From Acetivibrio thermocellus ATCC 27405 (GTDB lineage Bacteria; Bacillota; Clostridia; Acetivibrionales; Acetivibrionaceae), in NCBI RefSeq assembly GCF_000015865.1, contig NC_009012.1:1178001-1242000 (forward strand): a stretch of DNA of 64,000 nucleotides. Direction: 5' to 3'. Shown in pieces: positions 9,769-20,155 of the stretch. The notes below the pieces were generated by a model, which had not been told where the DNA came from, ran no database searches, and was given only the letters and a program-made list of their open reading frames with translations. A program made the translations under genes and the position numbers. Every line of letters starts with the position of its first letter. Position 1 is the first letter of the stretch.

Positions 9769-10983
9769 TTATACATCATCCATGGTATCTTCCACCACAT
9801 CGTCAGCTGCGTTTTCAGCATTATCATCCACCGTATCATTGCTGCTTTCTTCGACATTTGTCTTAAAAAGTTGATCCGGTGTAATTGGCGTATCTTGCTT
9901 TTCAGTACTGTAGCTCCCGTTAAAATTCAAAAGTTGCTGCTCAATTGCAGCCCGAAGCTGTGATTCGCTCTTTATATCAATTTTCCAGCCGGTCAGTTTT
10001 GCAGCAAGTCTGGCATTCTGTCCCTCTTTGCCTATTGCCAGAGAAAGCTGAAAATCAGGAACAGTGACCTTGGCACTCTTTTCTTCTTCATTTATGTCCA
10101 CCCTTATAACCTTGGCGGGACTAAGGCTGCTGGAAATATATTCTTCAGGATTGCTGCTCCATTTTATTATATCTATTTTTTCACCCCGAAGTTCATCAAC
10201 AACGGCCTGGACTCTGGTACCTTTTTGACCGACACATGCTCCCACCGGGTCCACATTTTCATCTTTCGAATAAACGGCAATCTTGGTTCTCGAACCCGGT
10301 TCTCTGGCAATACTCTTTATTTCAACAATTCCTTCGTATATTTCAGGCACCTCAAGTTCAAACAGCCTTTTAATAATTCCGGGATGTGTCCTTGATACCA
10401 AAATTTGAGGCCCTTTGGTGGTCTTTTTCACTTCAATTATATACGTTTTTATTCTGTCATTAAACTTATATTCCTCTCCCGGTATTTGTTCGGAAGGAGC
10501 CAGTATAGCCTCCGCTTTTCCAAGGTCAATAATTACGTTTTTTCTCTCTATCCTTTGAACAACTCCGGTAACAATTTCTCCCTCTTTATTCGAGAACTCG
10601 TTATAAATAATTCCTCTTTCCGCTTCCCTGATACGCTGCACAACCACCTGTTTGGCAGTCTGAGCGGCAATCCTTCCAAACTTTCTTGGTGTTACCTCTA
10701 TTTCAACAATATCATTTTCTTCAAAGTCCGGATTTATTTTTTTGGCATTTTCAATAGAGATTTCCAACAACTCATTTTGAGGATTGGCAGTAACCTTTTT
10801 TAAGGCATAAACCTTAAAATCCCCAGTCTCACGATCAATCGACACCTTGACATTCTGAGATGAGCCAAAGCTTCTCTTGTAAGCTGAAATAAGAGCAGCC
10901 TCAATAGCCTCAATCAGTGTATCCTTGTCAATACCCTTCTCTTTTTCCAATTGTTCCAATGCATGAATTAAATCCGCACTCAT
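9769..10983 (-). CDS. nusA: transcription termination/antitermination factor NusA
   Basis: A 404-residue NusA: an RNA polymerase-binding N-terminal domain (about 1-125), an S1 domain (about 130-200, [21 protein letters not shown]), then two KH domains, with [15 protein letters not shown] and [21 protein letters not shown] visible. It lacks the acidic repeats of proteobacterial NusA, as is normal for Firmicutes, but carries an Asp/Glu-rich tail of about 50 residues. It modulates pausing, termination and antitermination. Second gene of the rimP operon. Confidence 0.97.
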   Translation of the reverse strand: MSADLIHALEQLEKEKGIDKDTLIEAIEAALISAYKRSFGSSQNVKVSIDRETGDFKVYALKKVTANPQNELLEISIENAKKINPDFEENDIVEIEVTPRKFGRIAAQTAKQVVVQRIREAERGIIYNEFSNKEGEIVTGVVQRIERKNVIIDLGKAEAILAPSEQIPGEEYKFNDRIKTYIIEVKKTTKGPQILVSRTHPGIIKRLFELEVPEIYEGIVEIKSIAREPGSRTKIAVYSKDENVDPVGACVGQKGTRVQAVVDELRGEKIDIIKWSSNPEEYISSSLSPAKVIRVDINEEEKSAKVTVPDFQLSLAIGKEGQNARLAAKLTGWKIDIKSESQLRAAIEQQLLNFNGSYSTEKQDTPITPDQLFKTNVEESSNDTVDDNAENAADDVVEDTMDDV

Positions 10984-11070
10984 TTTAGAGCCTCCTTATT
11001 TACTTTCCATGTTTATAATATCAAAAATCATCACTCAAAATTTTCCTGTTTTAAATCTTACCAGCTTAAT

Positions 11071-11535
11071 TTAAAACTTTATGACTCTTCTCACCAGGGC
11101 AACCTTGTCCCGCTCAAATTCCATGAGCTCATTGCCATTCTTTTTTATAATAATCTTGTTGTCCTTGTATCCCACAAGTTCACCTTCAAATATTTTTTTC
11201 CCTTCAATGGGCTTAAAAACCTTGACTTCAACCAGTTCACCTTTAAACCGCTCAAAATCCGATTCTTTTTTCAGCGGCCTGTCAAGTCCGGGTGAAGATA
11301 CCTCCAAAAAGTAACTGTGAGGTATGGGATCTTCTTTATCCAGTATATCACTTATTTCCTCGCTTACAACCTGGCAGTCGTCTATAGTTATTCCGCCCGG
11401 TTTGTCAATATATATACGCAGATACCAACTTGAGCCTTCTTTTATAAATTCAACATCCACCAATTCAAAAGAGTGCTTGTTTACTACCGGATTTGCAATT
11501 TCCGTAACAATTTCTTCTATTTCCTTCCTAGTCAT
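11071..11535 (-). CDS. rimP: ribosome maturation factor RimP
   Basis: A 154-residue RimP, needed for 30S assembly. It shows the family core GSSWYLRIYIDKPGGITIDDCQVVSEEISDILD and SYFLEVSSPGLDRPL, then the C-terminal SH3-like domain (GKKIFEGELVGYKDNKIII). The ATG is preceded by GCGGAGG. It is the first gene of the nusA-infB operon; a TATAAT-like box lies on the minus strand at 11592-11597, but no good -35 at normal spacing is visible. Confidence 0.96.
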   Translation of the reverse strand: MTRKEIEEIVTEIANPVVNKHSFELVDVEFIKEGSSWYLRIYIDKPGGITIDDCQVVSEEISDILDKEDPIPHSYFLEVSSPGLDRPLKKESDFERFKGELVEVKVFKPIEGKKIFEGELVGYKDNKIIIKKNGNELMEFERDKVALVRRVIKF

Positions 11536-11886
11536 ACAAACCTCCGCAAAATTAGGTTTTTTGCATATCTTATACCGTGCTTATCCTTATTATTATAACT
11601 TAGAATTCCCTTTTCTTTCGTGCAATTTTACCTGCAGCGTTCAATTTTTTGTTTCTAGTGAAAGAAATAATAGGAAAGAGTGGGTCCGACCCACTCTTTA
11701 CCATAAGCTACTATTTGCTTTAGTCCAAAAGTATTATACCATTATTATTTGTAATTATCAACATTTTATTAGCATTAATTATAATTATTATTCAAATTTC
11801 ATAGATTCCCAAAAATCTCTTCAGTATTTTTGCGTTATTTTCACAGGCTTTTAAGCTGTCAATTTCAAAGCAATCAGCATAAAACA
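11536..11886. other. 351-bp intergenic region between polC and rimP
   Basis: It holds the strong hairpin at 11675-11699 (listed separately) that probably ends the uppS-polC transcript, and upstream of rimP an AT-rich leader with a minus-strand TATAAT box at 11592-11597. No coding sequence was seen. The 190 bp between the polC stop and the hairpin is AT-rich without recognisable motifs. Confidence 0.6.
11675..11699 (-). terminator. intrinsic terminator downstream of polC
   Basis: A perfect 12-bp inverted repeat, arms 11675-11686 and 11688-11699 (AAAGAGTGGGTC), which would fold with a small loop. On the minus strand it is followed by a T-rich stretch (CCTATTATTTCT). Placed between polC and rimP, it separates the two large operons. 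Confidence 0.75.
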
Positions 11887-14800
11887 TCAGCCAAACAAGC
11901 TTATCTGGTTACTTTCAGGTAAACCATCCAGGCACCCGTTTTGCTGCAAAATTTCTATAACCGTCTTGCTCACCTTCGCCCTTATTCTCAAGTCGTCCAC
12001 AGATAAAAACTCACCCTGGTTTCTTGCTTGGGCTATACTGTGTGCAGCAGAAACTCCAAGCCCCTGAAGAGCATTCAAAGGCGGTCTGAGTCCGTCTTTT
12101 TCAATCTTAAACTTAACGGCATCGGATTTATAGATGTCAATGGGCAAAAACTTTATACCCCTTGCATACATTTCGTTTGCAACCTCAAGTATGGTAAGAG
12201 TGTTCTTTTCTTTCTGGGTCATATTGTTTCCTTTTAACTCATACTCCTTTATTTTGTTTTTTACCTTTTCCTTCCCGTGACACATCATGGAAGCGTCAAA
12301 TTCATCCGCCCTTACGGTAAAATATGTGGCATAAAATGCTTCGGGATAGTAAACCTTAAACCACGCAATTCTGAAAGCCATCATAACGTATGCTGCCGCA
12401 TGGGCTTTCGGGAACATGTATTTTATTTTTTTACAGGATTCAATGTACCAGTCCGGCACTTTTTTTTCTCTCATTATCTGCTCATATTCCTCTTTAAGTC
12501 CCTTTCCTTTTCTTACATCTTCCATAATTTTAAACGCTGTTTTGTTCGGAAGGCCGTAGTGTATGAGATTTAACATTATATCGTCTCTGGTACATATAAC
12601 TTCCGACAATGAGGCAATATTATTTCTTACCAGATCCTGGGCGTTGTTGAGCCAGACATCCGTTCCGTGGGAAAGTCCCGAAATCCTTATAAGCTCGGAG
12701 AAAGTTTTTGGTTTGGTATCTACAAGCATCTGCCTTACAAACTTGGTTCCAAATTCGGGAATCGCAAAAGTTCCTACCGGGCAGTTTATGTCTTCGGGCC
12801 TTATTCCCAAAGGTTCGGTGCTGCTGAATATACCCATTGTTCTCTTTTCACCTATGGGAATCGTCCTGGCATTAACCCCTGTCAAATCCTCCAGCATCTT
12901 TATAACCGTAGGGTCATCATGTCCGAGTATGTCAAGCTTTAAAAGTCTTCCACTGATGGAGTGGTAATCAAAGTGGGTCGTAATGGTACCCGAGTCCGGG
13001 TCGTCCGCCGGATACTGTATCGGACAAAATTCATAAATTTCCCTGTCCTGGGGAACAATCATAACTCCTCCGGGGTGCTGTCCGGTAGTTCTCTTTACAC
13101 CGGTACAACCTTTGACAAGACGGTTAATTTCCGCATTGGTCGCAACTATCCCTCTTTCGTCAAGATAGTTTTTTACAAATCCATAGGCCGTCTTTTCTGC
13201 AATTGTACCAATTGTACCGGCTCTGTAGACATGTCCCACACCAAAAAGTTCTTCGGTATATTTATGAGCTATCGGCTGGTATTCTCCTGAAAAGTTAAGG
13301 TCAATATCAGGCTCTTTATCTCCTTCAAATCCCAAAAAAGTTTCAAAGGGAATATCGTAACCGTCTTTTTTTAAAATTTTCCCGCACCTGGGACATTCCT
13401 TTTCCGGCATGTCAAAGCCACACCCGTAGCTTCCGTCTTCAATAAACTCCGAGTATTTGCAGTTTTCGCATATGTAATGGGGCGGAAGGGAATTAACCTC
13501 TGTTATGCCTATGAGATAGGCAACAAAGGATGATCCGACGGATCCCCTCGACCCTACAAGATAGCCGTCACTTAAAGATTTCCATACAAGTTTTTGCGCA
13601 ATAATATACATAACGGAGAAGCCATTTTTTATTATTGAGTTAAGCTCCTTTTCCATGCGCTTTTCCACAATCTCAGGAAGAGGGTCGCCATAAATTTCTC
13701 TCGCCTTGTTTTCGGCAAGCATCCTTATTTCTTCTTCCGCACCTTCAATTTTAGGAGGAAAAGTTCCTTCCGGTATGGGAAGTATGTCCTCGCACATATC
13801 CGCAATTAAATTTGTATTTGTTACAACCACTTCATAGCATTTTTCCCTGCCCAGATATTCAAACTCTTCCAGCATTTCATCAGTGGTCCTGAAATACAAC
13901 GGTGCCTGGTTGTCCGCATCGGAAAAACCTTGCCCCGCCATAAGTATTCTTCTGAAAACTTCGTCCTGCGGATCCATGAAATGAACATCGCAGGTAGCGA
14001 CCACCGGCTTGTTGTACTTCTCACCCAAAGCTACTATTTTTCTGTTTATATTCTTTAAGTCTTCCTCACTGTTCACCTTTCCGCTCTCGACAAGGAAACG
14101 GTTGTTGCCCAAAGGCTGTATTTCAAGATAATCGTAAAACTTTACAATCCTTGAAATTTCGTCCTCATCTTTGTTTTCAAGAATCGCACGGTAAAGCTCT
14201 CCCGCTTCACACGCACTTCCCAAAATGAGTCCTTCTCTGTGCATCATTAAAAGCTTTCTTGGAAGTCTCGGCCTTTTGTGAAAATACTCCAAATGGGTCT
14301 TGGACACAATCTTGTACAGATTTCTAAGGCCTACGTAATTTTTTACAAGTATAATGGCATGGTATGAATTTGCTTTCTGATAATTCCAACAACCCTCAAA
14401 AACATTTTGTATGTCATCAATTGTTTTTACATTCTTTTCAGCCAGTATCTCAAGGCATTTGATAAAGATCTCCCCACAGGCCTTTGCATCGTCAAGAGCC
14501 CTGTGATGGTTTTCCAATGAAACACCAAGATGCTTTGCAACCACATCCAGTTTGTGTTTTTTAAGCTCCGGAAACATTTGCCTTGAAAGTTCCAAAGTGT
14601 CAATTACAGGATTGTCCACATTCCTGTTTATAAGCCGGGCATTATGCCTGATAAATCCTGTATCAAAAACCGCATTATGGGCAACTAAAGGAGAAGTTCC
14701 CACAAACTCTAAAAATTCAGGCAAAACCTTGTCTATGGTTGGAGCGTCTGACACCATATCGTCAGTGATTCCTGTCAACTTGACAACAAACTCCGGTATC

Positions 14801-16215
14801 GGAATTTCAGGATTAACAAATGTGCTGAAGGTATCAACAATTTTACCTTCCTTAATCTTTACCGCACCAATTTCCGTTATTTTATCTTTATCAGCCGAAA
14901 GGCCGGTCGTTTCAATATCAAATACCACAAACTCCCCGTCAACGGGATGTCCATTGGCATGATAGACAATGGGAACGGAATCATCAAGAAGATATGCCTC
15001 TATTCCGTAAATAACCTTTATTTTATTCTTTTTGGCCGCCTCACAGGCCTCGGGATAAGCCTGTACAACCCCGTGGTCGGTAACGGCAATTGCCTTGTGA
15101 CCCCACTGGGCAGCACGCTTTATCAGTTCTCCGACCGACGTAACACCGTCCATTGCACTCATCTGGGTGTGGAGGTGAAGCTCAACTCTCTTTTCGGCGG
15201 CATTATCGGTCCTCACCTGCACGGGAACCTCAACAATATCTGAAGCCAATATCGACAGTTCTCTTGAGAATTTATCGTATTGGGCTTCACCGCGAATTTT
15301 TACGTTGGCCTTTTCCTTAAGTCTTTCTATAACACTTCCGGACTTGTCCTTGTCCAAAAAAATCTTAACAGTAAGAGAATTGGTAAAATCTGTCACATCA
15401 AATACATACAGCAGTTTACCGCTTTTCAATTCCCTTGCTTCTGTCCTTATTATTTCTCCCTTTACAACAACCCTGCCAGAATCCTGAGTCACCTCAGACA
15501 TGTTCATTACGCTGTCATTAAAGTTCTTGCCAAAAATAACCTCGGACTTTTCCCCACCGGCCGAAGATACATTGCTTTTTGATTCCCCGGACGTTTTTTC
15601 ACTTTTCTCAGTTTTTTGAGTTTTTTCATTATTCTTAATAACAGTATCCGTTACAATCTTGGCTTCCTCATTTTCCTTAAATTCGATATATTCGTTTATT
15701 TTATCCTCATCTATTTCAAAATCCTTAAATTCAACCTTTATTTCCAATCCAAAACATTCTTTTATTATATTTTCAATCAAAGTATCGCAACTTTTGCACT
15801 TTAAAATCTCTGTTCCCTTTGTCTTAAGGTAAATATATAATTTTTTATCCTCTATCTTCCACTTGCATCCGCTTAATATTCCCCTGCATAACGCAATATT
15901 CTTCTTCACAATATAAAGTATGCTGTCCCAATACTTTTCAAGTGCCTCTTCTATCGAGAGCTCCACATTGAAGGAAACCCTGAGATGAACCTGCTCCAGT
16001 TCGAACAGTTTTTTAAAGCTCTGTTCAACACTGTCGAGGGTCTTTGCAGGTATTAATGTGTCAGAAACAATAAAAATCTCCAGTTTCCTGGATTTTTTAT
16101 AAACATTTATATTTTGTATTCTTGCAGTGTCAAAAAGCTCCCTCTCATTTTCATTATTAATTACTTCCGGAAAAAGTTCGGAGAGCTTTCTTTCCTTTAC
16201 CAACACACTCTGCAT
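11887..16215 (-). CDS. polC: DNA polymerase III PolC-type alpha subunit
   Basis: A 1442-residue Gram-positive PolC, the replicative polymerase with a built-in proofreading exonuclease. Order: N-terminal region, an OB-fold domain (VVVKGEIIRTEARELKSG), PHP domain start (VELHLHTQMSAMDGV) near 340, an inserted DnaQ-type 3'-5' exonuclease (FVVFDIETTGLSADKDKITEIGA) near 430, the rest of PHP, the polymerase core with PDIDLNFSG, and the C-terminal tail. A zinc-binding CENC...CPRCG segment lies before the core. The ATG at 16215 has GGGGGTGG five bases upstream. Last gene of the uppS operon. Confidence 0.97.
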   Translation of the reverse strand: MQSVLVKERKLSELFPEVINNENERELFDTARIQNINVYKKSRKLEIFIVSDTLIPAKTLDSVEQSFKKLFELEQVHLRVSFNVELSIEEALEKYWDSILYIVKKNIALCRGILSGCKWKIEDKKLYIYLKTKGTEILKCKSCDTLIENIIKECFGLEIKVEFKDFEIDEDKINEYIEFKENEEAKIVTDTVIKNNEKTQKTEKSEKTSGESKSNVSSAGGEKSEVIFGKNFNDSVMNMSEVTQDSGRVVVKGEIIRTEARELKSGKLLYVFDVTDFTNSLTVKIFLDKDKSGSVIERLKEKANVKIRGEAQYDKFSRELSILASDIVEVPVQVRTDNAAEKRVELHLHTQMSAMDGVTSVGELIKRAAQWGHKAIAVTDHGVVQAYPEACEAAKKNKIKVIYGIEAYLLDDSVPIVYHANGHPVDGEFVVFDIETTGLSADKDKITEIGAVKIKEGKIVDTFSTFVNPEIPIPEFVVKLTGITDDMVSDAPTIDKVLPEFLEFVGTSPLVAHNAVFDTGFIRHNARLINRNVDNPVIDTLELSRQMFPELKKHKLDVVAKHLGVSLENHHRALDDAKACGEIFIKCLEILAEKNVKTIDDIQNVFEGCWNYQKANSYHAIILVKNYVGLRNLYKIVSKTHLEYFHKRPRLPRKLLMMHREGLILGSACEAGELYRAILENKDEDEISRIVKFYDYLEIQPLGNNRFLVESGKVNSEEDLKNINRKIVALGEKYNKPVVATCDVHFMDPQDEVFRRILMAGQGFSDADNQAPLYFRTTDEMLEEFEYLGREKCYEVVVTNTNLIADMCEDILPIPEGTFPPKIEGAEEEIRMLAENKAREIYGDPLPEIVEKRMEKELNSIIKNGFSVMYIIAQKLVWKSLSDGYLVGSRGSVGSSFVAYLIGITEVNSLPPHYICENCKYSEFIEDGSYGCGFDMPEKECPRCGKILKKDGYDIPFETFLGFEGDKEPDIDLNFSGEYQPIAHKYTEELFGVGHVYRAGTIGTIAEKTAYGFVKNYLDERGIVATNAEINRLVKGCTGVKRTTGQHPGGVMIVPQDREIYEFCPIQYPADDPDSGTITTHFDYHSISGRLLKLDILGHDDPTVIKMLEDLTGVNARTIPIGEKRTMGIFSSTEPLGIRPEDINCPVGTFAIPEFGTKFVRQMLVDTKPKTFSELIRISGLSHGTDVWLNNAQDLVRNNIASLSEVICTRDDIMLNLIHYGLPNKTAFKIMEDVRKGKGLKEEYEQIMREKKVPDWYIESCKKIKYMFPKAHAAAYVMMAFRIAWFKVYYPEAFYATYFTVRADEFDASMMCHGKEKVKNKIKEYELKGNNMTQKEKNTLTILEVANEMYARGIKFLPIDIYKSDAVKFKIEKDGLRPPLNALQGLGVSAAHSIAQARNQGEFLSVDDLRIRAKVSKTVIEILQQNGCLDGLPESNQISLFG

Positions 16216-16232
16216 AAATCCCACCCCCTTTT

Positions 16233-17291
16233 TTACATTCTCAGTATTTCCTCCATAAGTTCTTCCACTGCCCTTTCCTGGGGGATCTTACGGACTATAA
16301 CTCCCTTTTTAAACAACAATACTTCACCTTTTCCCCCGGCAATGCCAATATCCGCTTCCTTAGCTTCACCCGGTCCGTTTACGGCACAACCCATAATTGC
16401 CACTTTGATATTTTTATCAAGACCTTCAAGCCTTTCTTCCACTTTTTCAGCTATTCCAATCAAGTCAATCTGACATCTTCCGCATGTAGGGCAGGAAACA
16501 AGCTCAATCCCGCCTTTTTCAATACCTAAAGCCCTTAACAGCTCATGTCCGACCAAAACCTCTTCCTTTGGATCCCCGGTAAGCGATACTCTTATTGTGT
16601 CTCCTATGCCTTCAGCCAAAAGGCAGCCTAATCCGGCACAGGATTTAATGGTGCCTTTAAACACGGTTCCCGCTTCGGTAACACCGATATGCAAAGGATA
16701 ATCGGTTTTTTCAGACATCAGGCGGTAAGCCGCTATGGTCATTGGAACACTTGAAGCCTTTAGGGAAATTACGATATCGTAAAAATCCAATTCCTCCAAT
16801 ATTCGAACATGCTGCAGCGCACTTTCCACCATCGCCTCAGGAGTTATTCCGCCGTACTTTTCAATGACATTCTTCTCAAGGGAACCGGAATTCACCCCAA
16901 TGCGAATTGGTATCTGCCTGGACTTTGCAACCTCAACAACCTTTCTTACTCTTTCCCTGTCTCCTATGTTTCCCGGATTAAGTCTTATCTTGTCTGCTCC
17001 GTTTTCCATACTGGATATGGCAAGCCGATAATCAAAATGAATATCAGCCACCAGGGGAATCTTTATGGACTTTTTTATCTCCTTTATCGCCTCTGCCGCC
17101 TCCTGGTCCACAACAGCAACCCTTATAATGTCACAGCCGATATCCTCAAGCATTTTTATTTGATTGACGGTAGCCTCAACGTCCCTTGTGTCGGTATTTG
17201 TCATGGACTGAACAGTAATTTTTGCGTCGCCGCCTATATATATATCTCCAACTCGCACCTTTCTTGTTTTCTTTCTTTTGATGTATTCCAT
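16233..17291 (-). CDS. ispG: flavodoxin-dependent (E)-4-hydroxy-3-methylbut-2-enyl-diphosphate synthase
   Basis: A 352-residue IspG (GcpE), the [4Fe-4S] enzyme converting MEcPP to HMBPP in the non-mevalonate isoprenoid pathway. The TIM-barrel N-terminus ([19 protein letters not shown]) and cluster ligands SCPTCGRC and [11 protein letters not shown] in the C-terminal domain are present. It lies 17 bp upstream of polC and downstream of rseP, in the same operon as dxr and uppS, which act in the same pathway. Confidence 0.97.
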   Translation of the reverse strand: MEYIKRKKTRKVRVGDIYIGGDAKITVQSMTNTDTRDVEATVNQIKMLEDIGCDIIRVAVVDQEAAEAIKEIKKSIKIPLVADIHFDYRLAISSMENGADKIRLNPGNIGDRERVRKVVEVAKSRQIPIRIGVNSGSLEKNVIEKYGGITPEAMVESALQHVRILEELDFYDIVISLKASSVPMTIAAYRLMSEKTDYPLHIGVTEAGTVFKGTIKSCAGLGCLLAEGIGDTIRVSLTGDPKEEVLVGHELLRALGIEKGGIELVSCPTCGRCQIDLIGIAEKVEERLEGLDKNIKVAIMGCAVNGPGEAKEADIGIAGGKGEVLLFKKGVIVRKIPQERAVEELMEEILRM

Positions 17292-17521
17292 AGCCGCAAT
17301 TCTCTTCTTTCTTTTTTAAAAATCAATTCAAGTTAAATCAGTTTATTTATCTTTTTATAATTAATTTTTATATTTTTTATTCATATTTTTTAATTATTAA
17401 TCTTCCTCTTTAATCTTACTGTATATTAAATTTTACTCCATATCAATCCTGCAATTCTACTTTTATATCAGTTCTGCTCTTTTGCGCAGCCAGGCTTCAC
17501 AATTTTTATTCAATTACAAAC

Positions 17522-18796
17522 TTATTTGATTATAAATCTAATTATGTCATTTGCCATTACAAATATTGAAAGACCTATTAAAATAATAAATCCTATTGAA
17601 GTAATAATTGCTTCCTTTTCCACAGGAATCTTCCTTCTGCTTATCGCCTCAATGGCAAGAATAAGAAGCTTGCTTCCGTCAAGCGCCGGGAATGGTACAA
17701 GGTTTGTCGCACCAATTGCGGCACTTATTAAAGCCGTCCACAGAAGAATGTTCAGCACCGCATCCTTAAAGGTATCACTTTGCTGCGCCACATCATTCAT
17801 GGTGCTCACAATTCCCACCGGACCCGTCATCTGATTTATGGATACCTGGCCCGTCACAAGCCAGTAAAGGCTGTAAGGCACCATGCGTATGTTGGAGTAG
17901 GTAAACATCGCACCGTTCTTTAAAACATTCAGAATATTGCCACCCTTTGCCCGGGAGAAGGATATTCCAAGAGAATAATTCTCCACAAATTGCGGTACAA
18001 CATTAAAGACTATTTCATTCCCGTCTCTCAAAACAGTCACCTTAACCGGTTGGTTCTTATTTTCCTGTAAAAAATTCTTTATCTCATCAATGCTTTCAAC
18101 CTCAACATCATTTAACTTCACAATTTTATCTCCGGGTTTGGCGCCCGCTTTTTCCAAAGCACCGCCATAAATCAACTCCCCAATAACATTGGAGTTCTCC
18201 CCCGATGCGGAGGAATAATATCCCAACTGGTAAGTCCTTTCCACCTTAGGTTTAATATCTTTTTTTATCTCTTTTCCGTTTCTTACAAACTCTATTGTGG
18301 TTTCTTTCCCTTTTGATACATATAAAAACTGGATAACTTCCAACGGGTCATATATTCTTTTTCCGTCGTAGCCGACAATAACATCTCCTTCCCGGATACC
18401 TACATTATAAGCCGGAGAATCTTTCTGAACCAAACCTACGGTTCTTGTGGTATAACCCGTCGTATAATACACTACCGATATTATCAGAAACGCGGAAATC
18501 AAATTGGCCAGAGGTCCTGCCGCCACCACCGCGGCCCGCACCCAGACAGGCTTGTTGTTAAAGGCTCTCTCGCTGTCCGACTCTTCTTCCTCACCTTCCA
18601 TTTTGACGTAGGCAAGTATCGGAAACAAACGCAACGTATAAGCCGTCTCGCCTATTGTGACGGAAAACAGCTTCGGACCTACAAAGAGGGAAAACTCTTC
18701 AACTTTTATGCCTGACAGTTTTGCAACAATAAAGTGTCCCAGTTCGTGAATAATAATGATAAAATCAAAAGCCAGAATAACCAATAAAAATCTCAT
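17522..18796 (-). CDS. rseP: RIP-family site-2 zinc metalloprotease RseP/RasP
   Basis: A 424-residue membrane-embedded M50 protease. The first transmembrane segment holds HELGH at about residues 18-22 (zinc ligands and catalytic Glu), and the C-terminal membrane part holds NLVPFPALDGSKLL with the third ligand Asp. Two PDZ-like stretches lie between (SPAYNVGIREGDVIVGYDG and ALEKAGAKPGDKIVKLND). It cleaves anti-sigma factors and signal-peptide remnants in the membrane. The ATG at 18796 is five bases after AGGAGG; the earlier in-frame ATGs lack a ribosome site. Flanked by dxr and ispG as in many Firmicutes. Confidence 0.96.
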   Translation of the reverse strand: MRFLLVILAFDFIIIIHELGHFIVAKLSGIKVEEFSLFVGPKLFSVTIGETAYTLRLFPILAYVKMEGEEEESDSERAFNNKPVWVRAAVVAAGPLANLISAFLIISVVYYTTGYTTRTVGLVQKDSPAYNVGIREGDVIVGYDGKRIYDPLEVIQFLYVSKGKETTIEFVRNGKEIKKDIKPKVERTYQLGYYSSASGENSNVIGELIYGGALEKAGAKPGDKIVKLNDVEVESIDEIKNFLQENKNQPVKVTVLRDGNEIVFNVVPQFVENYSLGISFSRAKGGNILNVLKNGAMFTYSNIRMVPYSLYWLVTGQVSINQMTGPVGIVSTMNDVAQQSDTFKDAVLNILLWTALISAAIGATNLVPFPALDGSKLLILAIEAISRRKIPVEKEAIITSIGFIILIGLSIFVMANDIIRFIIK

Positions 18797-18977
18797 AAAA
18801 ACCTCCTGAAAAGTGAATGTTTCAAGCATTATTAGTTTCATGCATTATTAATATAAATGCTGTTTTTTAACAAAACCGCTTATTCAACTATTATGTATAT
18901 GTACTTTAAAATATATATACAACATATATTATATATACACCAAAATAATCTTGACATTTTCTGCGCAACAAAAATAT

Positions 18978-20123
18978 CTATTTAACAATTTCTTCAACTA
19001 TTTTCCTTGCCCACAAATCGACATCAATTATATCGTCAATGTCCGGATCCGGTTTTACTGAATGTCTTCCCATTACTTTTTCTATAATTTCGGGGATATC
19101 CAAAAACCTTATTTTCTCCTGCAAAAACAATCCAACGGCTTTTTCATTCGCCGCATTCAGCACCGCAGGCATGGTACCACCGGCCCGTAACGCCTCAAAA
19201 GCAAGCCCAAGGCACGGAAACGCCTCAAGGTCGGGAGCTTCAAAGGTTAGACTACCAATCTTGACAATGTCAAGCTTTGAAAAGTTGTTTTGCTTTCGGT
19301 CCGGATATGTCAGGGCAAACTGTATCGGAAGCCTCATATCCGGAGAGCCCAGCTGGGCAATTATCGAACCGTCTTTGTATTCAACCATTGAATGAATGAT
19401 ACTCTGCGGATGCACCAAAACCTCAATATCATCCTGCGGTATTTCAAAAAGCCAGTGAGCCTCAATAACCTCCAAACCTTTATTCATCATGGTTGCAGAA
19501 TCAATTGTTATTTTGCTGCCCATGCTCCAGTTAGGATGATTTAATGCTTCCCTGAGCGTGACATTTCGAAGTTCTTCCTTTTTTCTTCCTCTAAAGGGGC
19601 CTCCCGACGCGGTCAAAATTATTTTTGCCACATCTTTTTTATTATTACCCATTAAACTCTGAAAAACAGCAGAATGTTCACTGTCCACCGGAAGAATCTT
19701 AACACCCATTCTGGCAGCCTCGGACATGACAATATGCCCCGCTGTTACAAGGGTTTCCTTGTTTGCCAGTGCTATATTTTTTTTATGCTTTATGGCCTCC
19801 ATGGTGGGAATAAGGCCGGCAATTCCGACAATAGAAGTAACAACGGTTTCAACAGTTTCAATAGAAGCCACCATTTTAAGGCCTTCAACACCGCCCACCA
19901 CTTTGCAGTCGGTATCAGAAAGCCTGTCTCTTAAAATTCTCGCTCTCTCTTCGTCCTTTACCGCAACTATCTTCGGTTGAAACTCTCTGGCCTGTTTTTC
20001 AAGCAAATCTATGTTTTTATTTGCCGCCAGTCCATCAACCTTTATATTTAAATTTCTGGCCACATCCAGGGTCTGAACACCTATGGAACCTGTAGAGCCA
20101 AGAATCGAAATCCTGTTTACCAT
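18978..20123 (-). CDS. dxr: 1-deoxy-D-xylulose-5-phosphate reductoisomerase
   Basis: A 381-residue DXR (IspC), making MEP from DXP with NADPH. Seen: the Rossmann motif GSTGSIGVQTLDV at residues 9-21, ALANKET near 123, the metal-binding VDSEHSAVFQ near 150, and NHPNWSMGSKITIDSATMMNKGLE. Length is normal. It sits between cdsA and rseP; a 181-bp AT-rich gap (with alternating TA runs) separates it from rseP. Confidence 0.97.
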   Translation of the reverse strand: MVNRISILGSTGSIGVQTLDVARNLNIKVDGLAANKNIDLLEKQAREFQPKIVAVKDEERARILRDRLSDTDCKVVGGVEGLKMVASIETVETVVTSIVGIAGLIPTMEAIKHKKNIALANKETLVTAGHIVMSEAARMGVKILPVDSEHSAVFQSLMGNNKKDVAKIILTASGGPFRGRKKEELRNVTLREALNHPNWSMGSKITIDSATMMNKGLEVIEAHWLFEIPQDDIEVLVHPQSIIHSMVEYKDGSIIAQLGSPDMRLPIQFALTYPDRKQNNFSKLDIVKIGSLTFEAPDLEAFPCLGLAFEALRAGGTMPAVLNAANEKAVGLFLQEKIRFLDIPEIIEKVMGRHSVKPDPDIDDIIDVDLWARKIVEEIVK

Positions 20124-20155
20124 ATTTTCCTCCTTATGTCCGCAAACGGGGCAAC

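Noticed and set aside
18842-18977. Alternating TA tracts between dxr and rseP as a promoter or origin
   Set aside because: A TATAAT-like box exists, but there is no -35 at proper spacing and no DnaA-box cluster.
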